Positions 13,701-26,063 of a stretch of 64,000 nucleotides of DNA are shown in pieces. The translations under genes were made by a program, and so were the position numbers. The notes below the pieces were generated by a model that saw only the letters and a list, made by a program, of their open reading frames with translations, had not been told where the DNA came from and searched no databases. The stretch spans positions 434,001 through 498,000 of the forward strand of contig JAGYXB010000968.1 of NCBI GenBank assembly GCA_022495005.1. Direction: 5' to 3'. The stretch comes from Rhyacophila brunnea. Taxonomy: Eukaryota; Arthropoda; Insecta; Trichoptera; Rhyacophilidae. Positions within the stretch are counted from its first letter, which is position 1. The number at the start of each line of letters is the position of its first letter.

Positions 13701-16700
13701 ATTAAATACATCATGTTTATTAGTCTTTATATTACATCATATTTTATTATTAAATTAGGTAAGTAAGTTTACTTCAATTAAATATGTTTTTAATTTACTA
13801 TTTTGATTCATAATAATTATTGTAGATGTATTTAACTTGTAAAAAAAACAGTTACTTACTTACAAAAAAATGTACATACCAATATTTGTTGGAAGCACAC
13901 AGTTGAATAATTAAAATATCATCTCCATAAAAAAATGACTTTATGAACTTTGCTCTAAAATCACAGTGAATAAATAAAATATTAAGTTGAAAAGTATAAA
14001 TGACAGATTTTGGGTCAATTTAATATCATTCATCATTATTTTCCATCGCTCCAATGAGACCTCTCTATTTTGAACCATACCTACATGCATTAGAGTATAA
14101 TTCCCCGTTCACACATGCATGAATTTACTGCTGACAGTATGTATTATCGCAGCCATAACAAGAAAATTCACGTGTAAACACGTATTATTGTGCAAGTGGC
14201 AAGATTGCACGCATTGATCAAAAAACTTTAGACGCTTCTGAATTTTCACGCTATGGTACTAGTATCGTTTTGCTATGGTACTAGTAAGGATCTACATCTT
14301 TATACAAGAACGTTATAACTAAAGTTTGGAGTGATCTGAGCATCGGCTAGTAAATAGGGCACTTAAAATTATGTTAATTCAATGAATACACAAATTTAAG
14401 AATATAGCATTTTCTATTGAAATATAATACCATATTGATTAAACATTTAACCATTCCTGGCAGATATCTGACAATAGCTGCAGCACTGCACGAAATAGCC
14501 AAACTAGGCGATGGAGACGTCGTTTATACACCGCTTCCGATGCACCACACAGCCGGTGGTGTTCTGGGAGCCGGTCAGGCTATAGCTTTTGGAGTTCCTG
14601 TTGCTCTGAGGAACAAGTTTTCGGCAACAAACTTCTGGACAGATTGCGTCAAATACAAATGCACTGTAAGTAGGTAATCCCTGGACAATTTGAGTTTTAT
14701 CAAGTTTCAAGCCGTTTGGCCGGTCACGGTGTTTATTAACCTTTTGGTTGCCCTTAAAAAAATCGCAGTACCTGTCATGCTAATTATAGATTTATACATC
14801 TAATGATTATAATTTAAAAAATAAATGCTTCCGCTTATTTATATGCTCAGTAATAACTGGTTGATAGTATTAATTTGTTTGTGAAATTATTTGTGTCAGG
14901 TGGCACAATACATCGGCGAGATCTGTCGATTCTTGATGGTGTCCCACGACAAAGCAGGTGCGGCCGCTATTGTTCCTCAGCATAACCTTCGGGTGATGGT
15001 GGGGAATGGTTTGAGATCGACACTCTGGCGGAGATTTCAAGATACATTCCGGATACCCAATATCTACGAATTATACGGAGCTACAGAGAGCAATACCAAT
15101 ATGAGTAAGCCAATTATAGCTTTTTGCACACTCCATGATCACCCTGCATCAGCAATTTTAAGGGAGCAATGTACCCTCCAATTATTTAGGTTGTGTGTGT
15201 CAGTAAAAAATATCTGAACGTGGACTATAAAATATTCACCGTATGAAGAAACATGTACGCAGGGACACCGCATTCCTATGTTCAATATCTGTGGCGCACA
15301 CTGGTAGGCCAACCGAGGAGTGGCTGGGAGCCGCTCCATTAAATTGTCTTTTAGTATCATAATTAAATGTATTAAATGCATGCATTCAAAATTATATTGT
15401 GTAAATTAAATTATAAGTCTTCGATGTACATATTATTTGCCTCTGTGAAATGATACTTGATGTAATATACCCAAACATGTTGGAAGAAAACTTCTTCTAT
15501 ATAGATGGAGCCTAAATAAAATATAGGAAAGTGAACCAAAAAAAGGTGGGCCCAAAGCGTGAAAAAAAACGAACAATGAGTGCACGTGAGAAAGCATTCA
15601 GCACGCTTATATCTCCGCAATATGCATTAACCAGCTCTCACATCAAAGCTTGTCTCGCCTGCAACGTGTCGAATATGTCGATGTGACGTTATTCACAAAA
15701 CACACGTTGCCAAATGGAGCTCCGCTGATTGGTCAAATGCGACTTTTAAGCTTGAAAAAAACATCTACTATTGCAATCGACAAGTTGCACGCTTCACGGG
15801 CTGCGAGTCGAAGACACCATGATGAATACAAACACATACGAATTGGTCATTCCTATACTGGCTCGCCGATCGCCGCATCCAAATATCTATATATTTTGAA
15901 AGTTACGTGCGACTGTTGCTAGGTAGATGTGCGCGGTCTTCATATGCGACACCGGATCGACGTTCTTGGAAGGTTTGATTTATGGCTGTGCGGCAGATGA
16001 GGCAAGTTTAGATGTGAGAGCCAGCTTAGAGTAAGATAGAATTTCTACGGCTGAATTAAATATTTTTTGTACACGTACGTTTGTAAATATTGATTTGAAT
16101 GATTACAGACATTTAAAAACTGCGAGCGTGTGTTGCTGAAATTTATTGTTTTTGTGTTAAATATAAGTTAGTGGTAATTATTTTTAGTTAATTTAGTAGA
16201 AAAGATGGTTACTCATGTTGTGTTTAAATTTTGTAGTCTTACAAGCAACAAGATGGTATAACGATTCATAGATAAGTTAATAATAATAAAATTGAGGTTC
16301 TACTGTGCGTTATATGCAAGAAACACGGCTTCATTTACAAACAAAAAATGTAAAGATCTAAGCAATTATGAATAATTTTTACTGTCTTGCCACAATTTGA
16401 AGAAATGATTTTTGATTTTCAGTAAATATCACGTCAAAAGAGGGTGCTGTTGGATTCATACCGAGATACGCATCGTTCATCTCACCAATTTTGCTTGTGA
16501 GGTAAGCGAACTCATTTCTGTAAATAATTTTTAGTACAAAGATTGTGTACCTTCCCCGGGGTCTGCTATCCACCAAACTGAGGCTCTACCGGTCAGTGCC
16601 TCTCTAGTGTTTGGCTTGATAATGTGATTGTGCGAAAGTTGTAGCCCTCCCCCAGACCCAACAGCATGAATAAGGCTTCTATAGTAATTATCCGCATAAT

Positions 16701-18856
16701 ATACTGCTAAACTTTGTTGTTTGATGAACCAACATGCTGTCTGCCTGGTCAAATTATGTATCATCACTTGGTGGCCCTTGTAGTCCAATGCACAAACCAC
16801 TGGCTTTTCATTTGGGCACTCTAGGTTTGATACACGGCGAGGTCACAATACATTTATGTGATTATGTGACTCTCAAAGTCTAGATATGTCTGTGATTATT
16901 TTACTAATACACTACTCTCATTGGGCGTCATGGCCTGCCGTAGTGTTAAATGAAAAAAAACAATCATCCATTATTAGTAAATGTTGTACTTACATAATTA
17001 CTTATTAGAAGATGGTGAAACAATTAATTCTTCTTTAATTTTGTTCTCATGAAAACAATGTTCATTCAAATTATGGATTATTTAAAAAAAATGTTAGTCT
17101 TGCCATCTTTTTAATAAAAAAAAAAACTATCTTTTTCTGCCATTTAGCTTTTTCTTTCTTGTCTGGCATTTTTGTTAATGACAGTTGGCATTGCCATTGA
17201 TTTGACTAAGGATGAATATTTTGGAAATCACTCATGAAATCCCATTGTAATTATTGTGTAATGACAATTAATACTAATATGATAATATTAACATTGAATA
17301 ATTGTAGATGTGATGAGTCGACAGGAGAAATAATTCGAAATGAGAAAGGACTCTGTACAAAGTGTAAACCGGGAGAACCAGGGTTGATGCTAGGTAAAGT
17401 GAATCATGGAAAGAGACTCTATTCTTACACCGGCTACGTCGATAAGGAAGCCAATCGGAAGAAGATGATCGAGGATGTCATCACTAAAGGAGACTGCTTC
17501 TTTAATTCTGGCGATATTCTTGTCATGGATCATCTCGGGTACTTCTACTTTAGAGACAGAACTGGAGATACTTTCAGGTATGTAAGACTATTCAAAGATT
17601 TAATTATTAATTAATTTGATAATGGTTTCAAATAATATTGTAAATTGTATTGAACTGTGTACCTCCTACTACCCATTACACGCCCACCACACTTAACTTT
17701 GAATTATCATTTGCAGATGGCGTGGTGAAAATGTGTCTACAAATGAAGTCGAAGACATTTTAACTACAGTAGCAGGACTTGCAGACATTGTTGTTTATGG
17801 AGTGGAGGTAAAACTACTCACTATCTAACTTTATTAAAACTTCTTTCTATAAGCCATGCGTTCCCAACCTTGAATCATGACTCCTTTTTATAACAGCCAA
17901 GTAACTTGCAACCCCTACCAAATTTGCATTTAAAAACATCATAAAATAAAATTTATTATATTCTCATTCTGTCTGTTGGTAGGGTTTAATTGTATTTTAA
18001 AAACTAACCAATACCACCTGCAATTTGTATTCTTACTAAAATGAAAACAAAATATAGTATCTACCCTCCCAGTAATCCGCCACCCTAAAAACCAGACAAT
18101 TATCAATTAGTGAAAACGACGGATTATAGTGCATAAATACAAAATATTGTAAAAATTAAGACAGGTATTTCGTAAAAATAGTTTTTATTGAGAAATTTCT
18201 TATTAGCGACTTTTTTAGCGGTTTTTTTATGATCAAAATCAATTAAGTATGTAGGTATTAAATTATACATATTAATAAAATTATAAACTAGGTTTATTAA
18301 CTACATACATATTAAACAGTAAATCACTTAAGAGTGAGCTGAACACCACAAGGTCATTCATAGTTTAGTCAGAAAGTAACCTCGGCGTTGAAAGGATGTC
18401 ATTTTAATTCAGTCTAACCTCAAAAACCTCTAACCATGGGGATTTATTTTAAGAAACGCAATAATTATTAATTACAATTGTCCGTCGAATGAATAATCAT
18501 TATTATTATTATTATTATTATTACCTTCAAACATAACATGTATGCGATGTAACCTGATGCCGGCCGAAGGAATACAGGGCTGTCAAAATAATATCAATCT
18601 AATGGTACGTTTTAAAGAGTTACAAATTTAAAGTTAAAAATAGCTTACTGTACAGATGGAATAATTACATATTTCCAAGCGTCAAACGGCATACAACATT
18701 CATCTAAAATAAGTATGAAAAGACTAGCTGATTATGTTATGTTATTTTTGTATTGTTCTTATTTTTATGCATGCAAATTTGCCGCTCTACAGAATTGGAT
18801 TTGAGAATTGAAAATATGATTTTTTACATGTGGTCCGTAATATCTGGTGTACAAGT

Positions 18857-18895
<39 letters not shown>

Positions 18896-21562
18896 TAAAA
18901 AAGAGTATTACGGCATTACAGCTTTTGGCCAATGCGCCATAATACATAATACATGCAAATATATAAAAATATCTTAATTACAAATAACAACTAATATGAC
19001 AAGAAAGTGGAAAAGACAGCATGTGTAAATATTTAAGAAATATGATAATATATACAATTATAAATTTATCCTATTTAAAACGTCTACAAACATTATATAA
19101 TTAATAAAAACAAATCAACCTTTATGGTGCCATCAAATAAGCTAATTGCACGATACACAGCATCATGAAACATAACATCTGTCCTGCGACGAGGTATCTT
19201 GAAGACCGTGGAGCTGCGGGTGATATTGGTGGGAACATGAAAATTAATATTTGCCAGTATATGCGGATTGTAAATGAACCCACGAAGAAGTAAAAAGAAA
19301 TGCTTTAAAAGAACAATCACTCTTCGGGTAGACAGGGATTGCATTGATAGCATACCCAGAAGAAAACGAGTCAGGAAATTCATTTTATTGTCATTATCAT
19401 AAGGAAAGAACCCGTATGTTCTTAAGTAGTGAAATCTAAGAAATCTATTGTGGACTCGATCCAGCTTAATTGTGTGCATGAACCTATTAGGACTCCAAAT
19501 AATGCTGGCATATTCAAGAATACTCAACACAAATGATACGTATAATGTACGTAGCACTCGGACGTTTTCGAATGATTTTGAAACCCTCATAACAAAACCA
19601 AGCATTTTGCTAGATCTAGTACTGATGTTAAGAATATGCTGATTGATATAAAATAAATTTGAAAATGATTGATATTAATATAAAAAGGTCTGTCAAAGTT
19701 GTTTGTGTCAATAAACTTGCTCCACGACCATCGACTCATATTTCATATTCACTCCCTCAGGGCTGTCGAAGACGTATTTTATTAATATTTATACTTTTAA
19801 AATTTTATTTTTAATATATATTATTAAAGTGTTGTTCACGTAGTGGCATGGACCTGTTTTTTCTGGGGTCAATTAATTCAGGAAGTAAACACCCATGATA
19901 GAATTTTTCCAGTTTTGGTTGCATTATATTCCAAAACTCACCCGTAAAAATCGTTTCCGATTTTATAAATGGAAATTTCTCGGTGTAAGTAAACAAACCT
20001 ACGAATAAAAAAAGACAGGAAGGAACATACTGATTCATCGCAGTATTTGGCGAACAGTGGCGAATTTGGTTGCCAGTTGTTGCAATCAAATTCGCAATTT
20101 TGGAAAGCGACGATTTTGCATAAACAAATATCATGTGATCTGTACGTGTGGGGTAAACTTCGTATGTGTTTGTAATTTTGTGTATTTTATATTATAAAAA
20201 CACATTTTCCAAGCTTTCAGCCGTGCTCACTCATGAATGCCATTTCTAGGTAGTAGGTATACACAAATTTTGATGTTATCTGACCTTTTCACTATATTAT
20301 ATTTATGTACCTACCTACATGCAAATGTAATGTTTTCAAATAATTGATATGGATTATAGACCATCGTATTATTTTCTCGAAATCATAAAGATACTATACT
20401 ATTACCTATTTAAGTATCAACCTATGTTCAATTTGAATTGGGTTATACTTAATATATACCCGTAGATATATCAATAGTATGTTTGCTACGATATCCACCC
20501 GAGTTATCAGTATGTACTTGCACAGGTTTAATTAGAAACTATGATAAAATTAACATTTTAACGATTTACAGATTGAACGATACAAGTTCATATTACGATA
20601 TACCTACTCATATCAAAATACACTTAATCACATATTATGTGAAATATTTTAATAAGCAAATAAGAACAATATAAAAAACCATAACATAATTAGCAGCTAG
20701 TCTTTTCATCATTATTTTAGATGTATGTTGTATGCCGTTTGACGCTTGGAAATGTGTAATTACATATTCCATCTGTACAGTAAGCTATTATAAACTTTCA
20801 ATTATTTGTAACTCTTTAAAACGTAACCATTAGGTTGATAAAACCAACACGAAAATCATTACTTATTTGTGATTAATATATTATTTTGACAACCCTGTTT
20901 TATAGTCGGCGGATAGATCGCGCAGGTGTTCATGTTATTTGATGCTAATAATAATAAATCCATGAATGACAATAATAAAATAATAACTTTTCTTGAAATA
21001 AAATATTCGATTAGTGGTTTTTGTGAATAGATCGATTTAAATTAACGTGCTTCTGACGCCGAGGTCTGTTTTGAATTGAATTATAAATGAATATCTTCTC
21101 TTGAGCTCCCTCTTAAATAGCTTGAATACAGTACACCGTTATATGCATACGCCAGTGAGTACTGTAAGTATGACTGAAAAAGTTAAGTTTGCACTATTTA
21201 TGTCGGATTTCCACGGCCTCCATCCTTCAACAAAGTTATTTTGTTTCCAGATTCCAGGCATGGAAGGCAAGGCGGGAATGGCAGCCATGGTTGATCCGGA
21301 AAACGAACTGGATCTCTCCAGTCTAGTACAAAAGATGGGAAAATCCCTCCCACCATACGCACAGCCTTTATTCATTAGAGTTATAGATAGTATTCCACTC
21401 ACAATAACATTTAAAATGATCAAAACAGATCTCCGAAAAGACGGCTTTAATATTAACGTAGTAAAAGATAAACTATATTTCTTGGATCCAGCGTCTTCCA
21501 AGTATGTCCCGCTCACTAAAACATTATATGAAGATATTATTGGGGGAGTCGTAAGACTTTGA
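7790..21562 (+). CDS. Long-chain fatty acid transport protein / very-long-chain acyl-CoA synthetase (SLC27/FATP family), 5' end not certain
   Basis: Nine exons join in phase: 7790-7940, 10384-10618, 12459-12711, 14464-14665, 14900-15104, 16423-16501, 17308-17577, 17717-17807 and 21251-21562. They give about 598 residues from the ATG at 7791. The family esterifies long and very-long-chain fatty acids to CoA at membranes and so drives uptake. Visible motifs are the AMP-binding loop YIYTSGTTGLPKAA (exon 3), LPMHHTAGG (exon 4), YGATESN (exon 5) and the FATP signature YFRDRTGDTFRWRGENVST across exons 7-8, with a C-terminal TFKMIKTDLRKDGF. Vertebrate members are about 620-650 residues. The N-terminal membrane segment is missing here, and the ATG directly follows a TTTCACAG acceptor. 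Either an upstream coding exon is unseen or the first exon is untranslated. A candidate poly(A) signal lies at 22156-22161. The paralogue (FATP1 or FATP4-like) cannot be decided. Confidence 0.9.
7978..8746. mobile_element. hAT-like non-autonomous element with perfect 8-bp TSD
   Basis: The termini read (T/C)ATGGCCCCCA in inverted orientation. The flanks carry an identical 8-mer, CTCGGTTC, at 7970-7977 and 8747-8754. The interior is AT-rich, and from about 8106 resembles the 3' tail of a non-LTR element (TTTATTAAGGAAACAAACAG). It also has a 13-bp perfect stem, GAGCGAAGCCACA / TGTGGCTTCGCTC, at about 8518-8558. A partial inverted relative is at 52484-52614. It sits in FATP intron 1, only 37 bp after the splice donor. 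Confidence 0.65.
9417..9660. mobile_element. Tigger/pogo-type MITE
   Basis: The right end, inverted, reads CAGTAGGCGCTCGGTAATCC. The left end is a diverged copy (TAGTAGGTGCGGCG, then AATCCGGCAC). Both sides are flanked by TA, as expected for Tc1/mariner-pogo insertions. The element is 244 bp without coding capacity, in FATP intron 1. Confidence 0.7.
10741..11010. repeat. Unclassified dispersed-repeat-like tract
   Basis: This is a less AT-rich block in FATP intron 2, beginning with CTTCTTCTTCCGTCGTG, with short overlapping ORFs in several frames and no recognisable domain. It resembles retroelement 3' sequence in composition only; I cannot identify it. Confidence 0.2.
11167..11707. mobile_element. 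hAT-like non-autonomous element
   Basis: It begins CAGTGATGTCCCTAGAC and ends with the inverted GGGATGTCACTG. The 8-mer ATATTATA precedes the left end and recurs 5 bp after the right end, so the target duplication is imperfectly placed. Near the right end there is a C-rich run (CCCCCCCCCACCCCCC, about 11633). No ORF of interest. It lies in FATP intron 2. Confidence 0.5.
11955..12164. repeat. Interleaved direct repeats
   Basis: Two units recur in order. TTTGTCGGGTCTGCCGAAT is at about 11959 and 12041. The tract containing ATTACAATAAA and GTGATATTGCTATAA is at about 11998 and 12129. This looks like a degenerate two-copy tandem repeat of about 85-130 bp within FATP intron 2. Confidence 0.6.
14103..14255. 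repeat. Half copy of the GTGCATG MITE family
   Basis: The sequence from CCCGTTCACACATGCATGAA onward aligns with the left half of the complete element at 23128-23501. Shared landmarks are TTTACTGCTGACA, the central TATTATCGC.GCCATAAC block and CTTCTGAATTTT. The right terminus is absent. It lies in FATP intron 3. Confidence 0.6.
15627..16031. repeat. MITE-like element with about 30-bp inverted ends
   Basis: The left end (AGCTCTCACATCAAAGCTTG, near 15633) and right end (GATGTGAGAGCCAGCTTA, near 16010) are inverted copies over about 30 bp with a few differences. The ORF at 15650-15922 inside it has no recognisable domain. It lies in FATP intron 5. Confidence 0.5.
18490..18525. repeat. (ATT)n microsatellite
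   Basis: A run of about nine ATT units in FATP intron 8. Confidence 0.85.
18575..20897. mobile_element. 2.3-kb element with about 190-bp terminal inverted repeats
   Basis: The left arm (18575 to about 18760) starts CAGGG(C)TGTCAAAATAATAT. The right arm (about 20690-20897) is its inverted, diverged copy ending TTATTTTGACAACCCTG. Both arms contain GCGTCAAACGGCATACAACAT or its complement. The space between holds a nested non-LTR retroelement remnant (18857-19610). It also holds an unassigned minus-strand frame at 19811-20134, which includes the phrase HGCLLPELIDPRKNRSMPLR. No clear target-site duplication was found. It fills most of FATP intron 8. Confidence 0.6.
18857..19610 (-). pseudogene. 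Non-LTR retrotransposon remnant (reverse transcriptase C-terminal region)
   Basis: The minus frame 19605-19093 (170 residues) contains LRTLYVSFVLSILEYASIIW, typical of the C-terminal region of Jockey/CR1-like reverse transcriptases. A (TAAA)n tail in minus orientation lies at 18857-18897, which marks the 3' end of the insertion. The catalytic YxDD part is missing, so it is 5'-truncated and not active. A more diverged fragment of the same family lies at about 31265-31490. Confidence 0.75.
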
Positions 21563-23127
21563 TTATAAAGCCAAAGATGGTAGATATTATTTGGGGTTTG
21601 TTATATGTTAAGAATTAGATAGGTAGGTATTTATAAAACTACATTGGAGCGTAGCTGTGCTATGCTGCCAGGTTTTAAACATAGAACTATACCCGGAACT
21701 GTAGGGTGATTTTGCTTTGCTAGTCGACGGTTGCGTTGGCAAGGTAAGGTGTGGCGAATTTCCTGTCGTGCGCAGCCTTTAACCGGGCCTTGGACTTTCA
21801 AATTAGTTTGGCTTCACACATACATAGCTTTTTTTAATACTTGCATCCTCGACCACTGATTTTAGACATTTTACCGATCATGATGGTATTTTTCTAAAAA
21901 TTACCCAGGCATTTTTTAAATTTTCACTGCTACTCTCACAAACTGGGTCTTGTAACCCTTATAATTTAACTTGTAGTTGAATATTAGTGTGGTGCAATTG
22001 GCCCTGACTCATACCACAGTGCCACATCAAGGTTGTTAAAGATAGTAATTTCTGTCAAACCACCCCACCCACCCCTTCACGCATTTTGTCCAATCAGTTT
22101 ATAATATAAAAAGTATATATTACATACTTAGAGACCTACATTCACAGAACAGATTAATAAACAGAATTCAGATAGACTATTCCCCAATACACTACATTTT
22201 AAAGCAGAGTTTTGAATGTGTGCGTGTCCTACGAAAATGAAACAAACATAGACGTGCAATAGTGTGCGTTGCAACCTCCAAATACACCAATATTGAATGA
22301 GTATCAGTGCATAAACCGAGAGCAGTTATCAGAATGAAGGACAGGCTTAGAATGATGTATTCTTCACACATGCTTAAATTCATCCCATATTCTTACCCAC
22401 TCGAAATCGGTTGCCTTTTACTCCACAACCGTTAGGAATTTCAGTTCTCATTAATTCTGTGTTCCCTGACTACATCTGTCCTAAATCTAATGGTATATAA
22501 ATCATTAACATTGCTCTTACAGTTTCTATGCAGTAAGCAAATTTTGCATTTTTTGGGACATCTAAAACTCTGTACATTATACATATATTATGTATAATAT
22601 TGTACCCGCTCACCCACACTCAGGGAAAGACATCATTCTATGTCAAAAACAAGTTTTTTGACAAGTTTCTAGGTATTTTATTACACGGGCTTATTTGCCA
22701 CGTCAGAAATATTAACATTCAATGCAAAATTGACAATACCTGAATTTAAAACATGTTATTAAATAATTGTTTTGATATCTTGAGAAGGAACAATTTGAAC
22801 AGCAACAAGACAGACAGCGAGATTATAATAATTTTGTATCAGATATTTTAGATTATCACATCGTCGCTATAGGATTGGTTTGTCGAATATCCGTTTTTGT
22901 TGAAATCGACCTTTTAATGCAGAGTGATTTTTTGTATCTAAATGGACCAGAAGCATCCGTTTCTTTAAATTGCTTTGTAATGAAAACAGCATTCATATGC
23001 TGTAAAAACAACAATTTAAATAACTTCATGTATTTAAATATAGGATAATCAAATAGGTTTTTCGTCTCCTGAACATTTGACATTTGGTCAATTCGTCAAA
23101 CCAATCCTACAGCGACGACATTTTATA

Positions 23128-23501
23128 CCCATTTACACGTGCATGGATATACTGCTGACAATACGTATTATCGCGGCCATAACGAGAAAATGCATGTGTA
23201 AACATGTATTATCATGCAAGTTGCAATATTGCATGCATGAATCAAAAAAGATCGGAAGCTTCTGAATTTTTGAACGATAGTGGCAAACCTGCCGCCAAAA
23301 AATGACCTACACCGCAGAGAGACTTATTTTGAGGTTAACTGATTGTCAAACAGTACCATAAAATGACAACATTGCGACTCAGTTACTCTTGAAGAATGAG
23401 ATTGGAGACACAGTCAGCACTTTTACGTGTTAACAGTTATTATCACGATAGTGTAAAATACAGACTATTGCTGCCAGTAAATCCATGCACGTGTACAGGC
23501 G
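23128..23501. repeat. Complete MITE of the GTGCATG family
   Basis: The left end reads CCCATTTACACGTGCATGGA and the right end is its inverted form (TCCATGCACGTGTACAGGCG). Relatives are at 14103-14255 (half) and 40489-40873. There is no ORF of interest. The terminal core ACACGTGCATGGAT is itself partly palindromic. Confidence 0.7.
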
Positions 23502-23875
23502 CTATTTATTATCTCACAACTGAAAGAAGACTTCTGAAATATACTATTTTTATTTATGTACCTATATAATTTCTTTTTTATCATATTATATTAAATGGGA
23601 CAATAATTGCCAGTATGTATATAATAACAACTCTCTATAGTCAGGTCGTGCCACGAAATTGTGAATTCTAATTGCATAATGCATTTTTGGTTATACTTTG
23701 AATGCAATGCGGTAAACTGTTTGCAGTTATTATTTTATAATGAAAAAAAAATGGTAGCATTAATTATTAATTTATATTTATCGAACTCGCAACTTCACGC
23801 TGCGAGCTGACTGTAGACTTAGCGTGTAATAAATGTTAAGCTCAACATTTTCAGAAACAATTTATTAGAATTAGT

Positions 23876-24124
23876 CGTTACCTTACTTTGAAAAGGTTCC
23901 AATTGCACTTGACCATGTTTTGAGCTATGAGCATTTGAAATGGTCATATTTTTAATATAAAAAGACATGTAGATAGAACTCCGGCATACTGCTAATTCCC
24001 ATATTTGATGATAGATGACTCTGAAATGAACGTAATGATAGAATATGGCTAATGGAACCTTTTTACATCAAAAAGTCATTTTAGGCCAAAATGTCAGTTA
24101 GAACTTTTTCAAAGTAAGGTAACG
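23876..24124. repeat. MITE-like element with 25-bp inverted ends
   Basis: The left end CGTTACCTTACTTTGAAAAG and the right end CTTTTTCAAAGTAAGGTAACG (close to its complement) bound about 249 bp without coding sequence. Confidence 0.65.
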
Positions 24125-25049
24125 TAGTGTTAAGAAGACCACAGTAATAGACAGCCAGAAATCTTGCATACCTACATTCCTTTAGCATTAAGTTAGCCTA
24201 TGTTAGTCTATGATTATATTATGTACGGTAAGTTGTGAGGAAATCGCAAAATATCACTAGAGCATTATTTTTCATAATTACAAAAATGTATTGAACTCCT
24301 TAATTCAAAAATCTCCAAGTTACATGAATGTATATTTTTGCATGCTGAAGATTTATGTTGTTTTATTTGGAGGTTTTTCTAGCAGTTACAAATCATGGGT
24401 ACATTATTTTTTTTGGAAATATTGTTTGATATAATCCACATGCAGATATCCATTTCAAAATTAATAATGCCTTAAATGTGAGACTGTAGATTAATTCCGT
24501 TAAATGTTCAATAAGGCTCAATAAATCAACTTTTCCCTGTAACACGTAATATTATATTATGAATTTGTGTACTGCCAGCTTTATTATGTGAAATCGTTTT
24601 AATAGTGATGTAAGTAATAACACATCAGACAAGTCAATTACCTACCCGAACTGCAACAGAAAAAACTAGTATATTATATTGTATTTGTATATAAAAAAAT
24701 TATACACAAAAACTGTAATTTTTTAGCTTATAATTTTATTTTAATGAACCCTTTGTAACGCTTCACTGTTAAGTGAGGATTGTTAGGATTCTAATGTACC
24801 AACATTGCGCGAATGCAAAACTACAAGGTTCCAAGTGTTTATTTTTGGAGAAATTAACAACAAGGCAGCTTATAATACCACTTCATTGTTAGGTTTGTTT
24901 TGACAAAAATAAATATGTAGTGCAAGAAACCGTTAATGAATTTGGTTAACAGTTGAAGCAGTCTATTATCATGTTTGTAATGTTACAAAGTTTGATTCAC
25001 ACCATTGACAGAATTAACATAAGTTAATAGAATTAATTTGCATTGGTAG

Positions 25050-25120
25050 CTTAAATAATAAGAGCACTAATCCGGACGGTGCAAAATATGAGTTTGAATC
25101 CCACTCGGTACAACTTTTTT
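25050..25120 (+). repeat. tRNA-like SINE head
   Basis: An A-box-like TAGCTTAAATAATAAGAGCA and a B-box-like GAGTTTGAATCCCACTC are spaced as in a tRNA and followed by a T run (about 25112) that could stop RNA polymerase III. The stems are too poor for a functional tRNA. Confidence 0.4.
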
Positions 25121-25315
25121 TTATAACATTTTTTCTATTACATAGGTAAGTTTTAGATTTCAAAATTGTGTAAGTATATTAGAGTAATTTATATCAAAAA
25201 TTGAATCGAAAATTAGTCACGAAAAAGACAAACATGTTGACAATCACAGGTTAAATACAAAAATATTGAGCACTTCTATGATAAATTAATATACAATGTT
25301 AAACTATAAATGTAT

Positions 25316-25630
25316 AATTGAGTCGTATAGTATCAAAAGTAGATCTGTGCGTTATTCATCATTTCGAGAAAATGACGAAATACGTTTTGTTGGGTTTTTT
25401 AGTGTTATAATCAAATTCAACAATTCTACTTTTGTTTCCAAAGTATTGAACAGTTCTAATTCTGATACCAAGCCCTATTTTCCATCACAATTTTATACCA
25501 CACAGATATGATTTTGATTCGGATATTATATTGCTAGTCGTACATTATGGTCAGAAGAATAATTTGGCATACTTAGTTAAATTTCGATATATTTGCGACA
25601 GTTCTACTTTTGGTACTATACGACTCGATT
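25316..25630. repeat. MITE-like element with about 32-bp inverted ends
   Basis: The left end AATTGAGTCGTATAGTATCA and the right end (complement AATCGAGTCGTATAGTACCA) match over about 32 bp. The ORF inside (25296-25511) has no recognisable domain. Confidence 0.6.
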
Positions 25631-26063
25631 GTAATATTATGAATATTGATTAGCTGTTGATCTGGCCTGAATCTTGAAGGAATATGGAATGATATTGTTA
25701 TACTATCTTATGAGTATAGTACCTACTCTCTTATCATTTTTAATATCACTGTCGGTGACAAAATTATGCCAGACAGGGTAGGTCCCAATCAGGCCTTAAT
25801 AGGCTAAGTAATAAAAATACAAAAAAGGATGAAACTGATAAAAGTAGTATTTCAATACAAAGCAATAAAATTAAAATACGAGGCCCTCCTGCAACAGACT
25901 CCATTATCCGAGAACATCTTGAACATGTTTCTAATAAAGATATTCAGGGTCACTTGACTTTGGAAAACACATTCCTCGTCATTATGGGAGATACAGTACA
26001 CAAAACAATATTGTTATTGAATGAAAGAGGCCACGTTTCTCTCTATCATTTTTAATCTGTTAA

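Noticed and set aside
16531..16800. Minus ORF of 89 residues in FATP intron 6
   Set aside because: No recognisable domain, relatives or splice-consistent neighbours seen.
21139..21516. Minus-strand ORF of 125 residues
   Set aside because: Antisense of the last FATP exon, which has clear family similarity on the plus strand.
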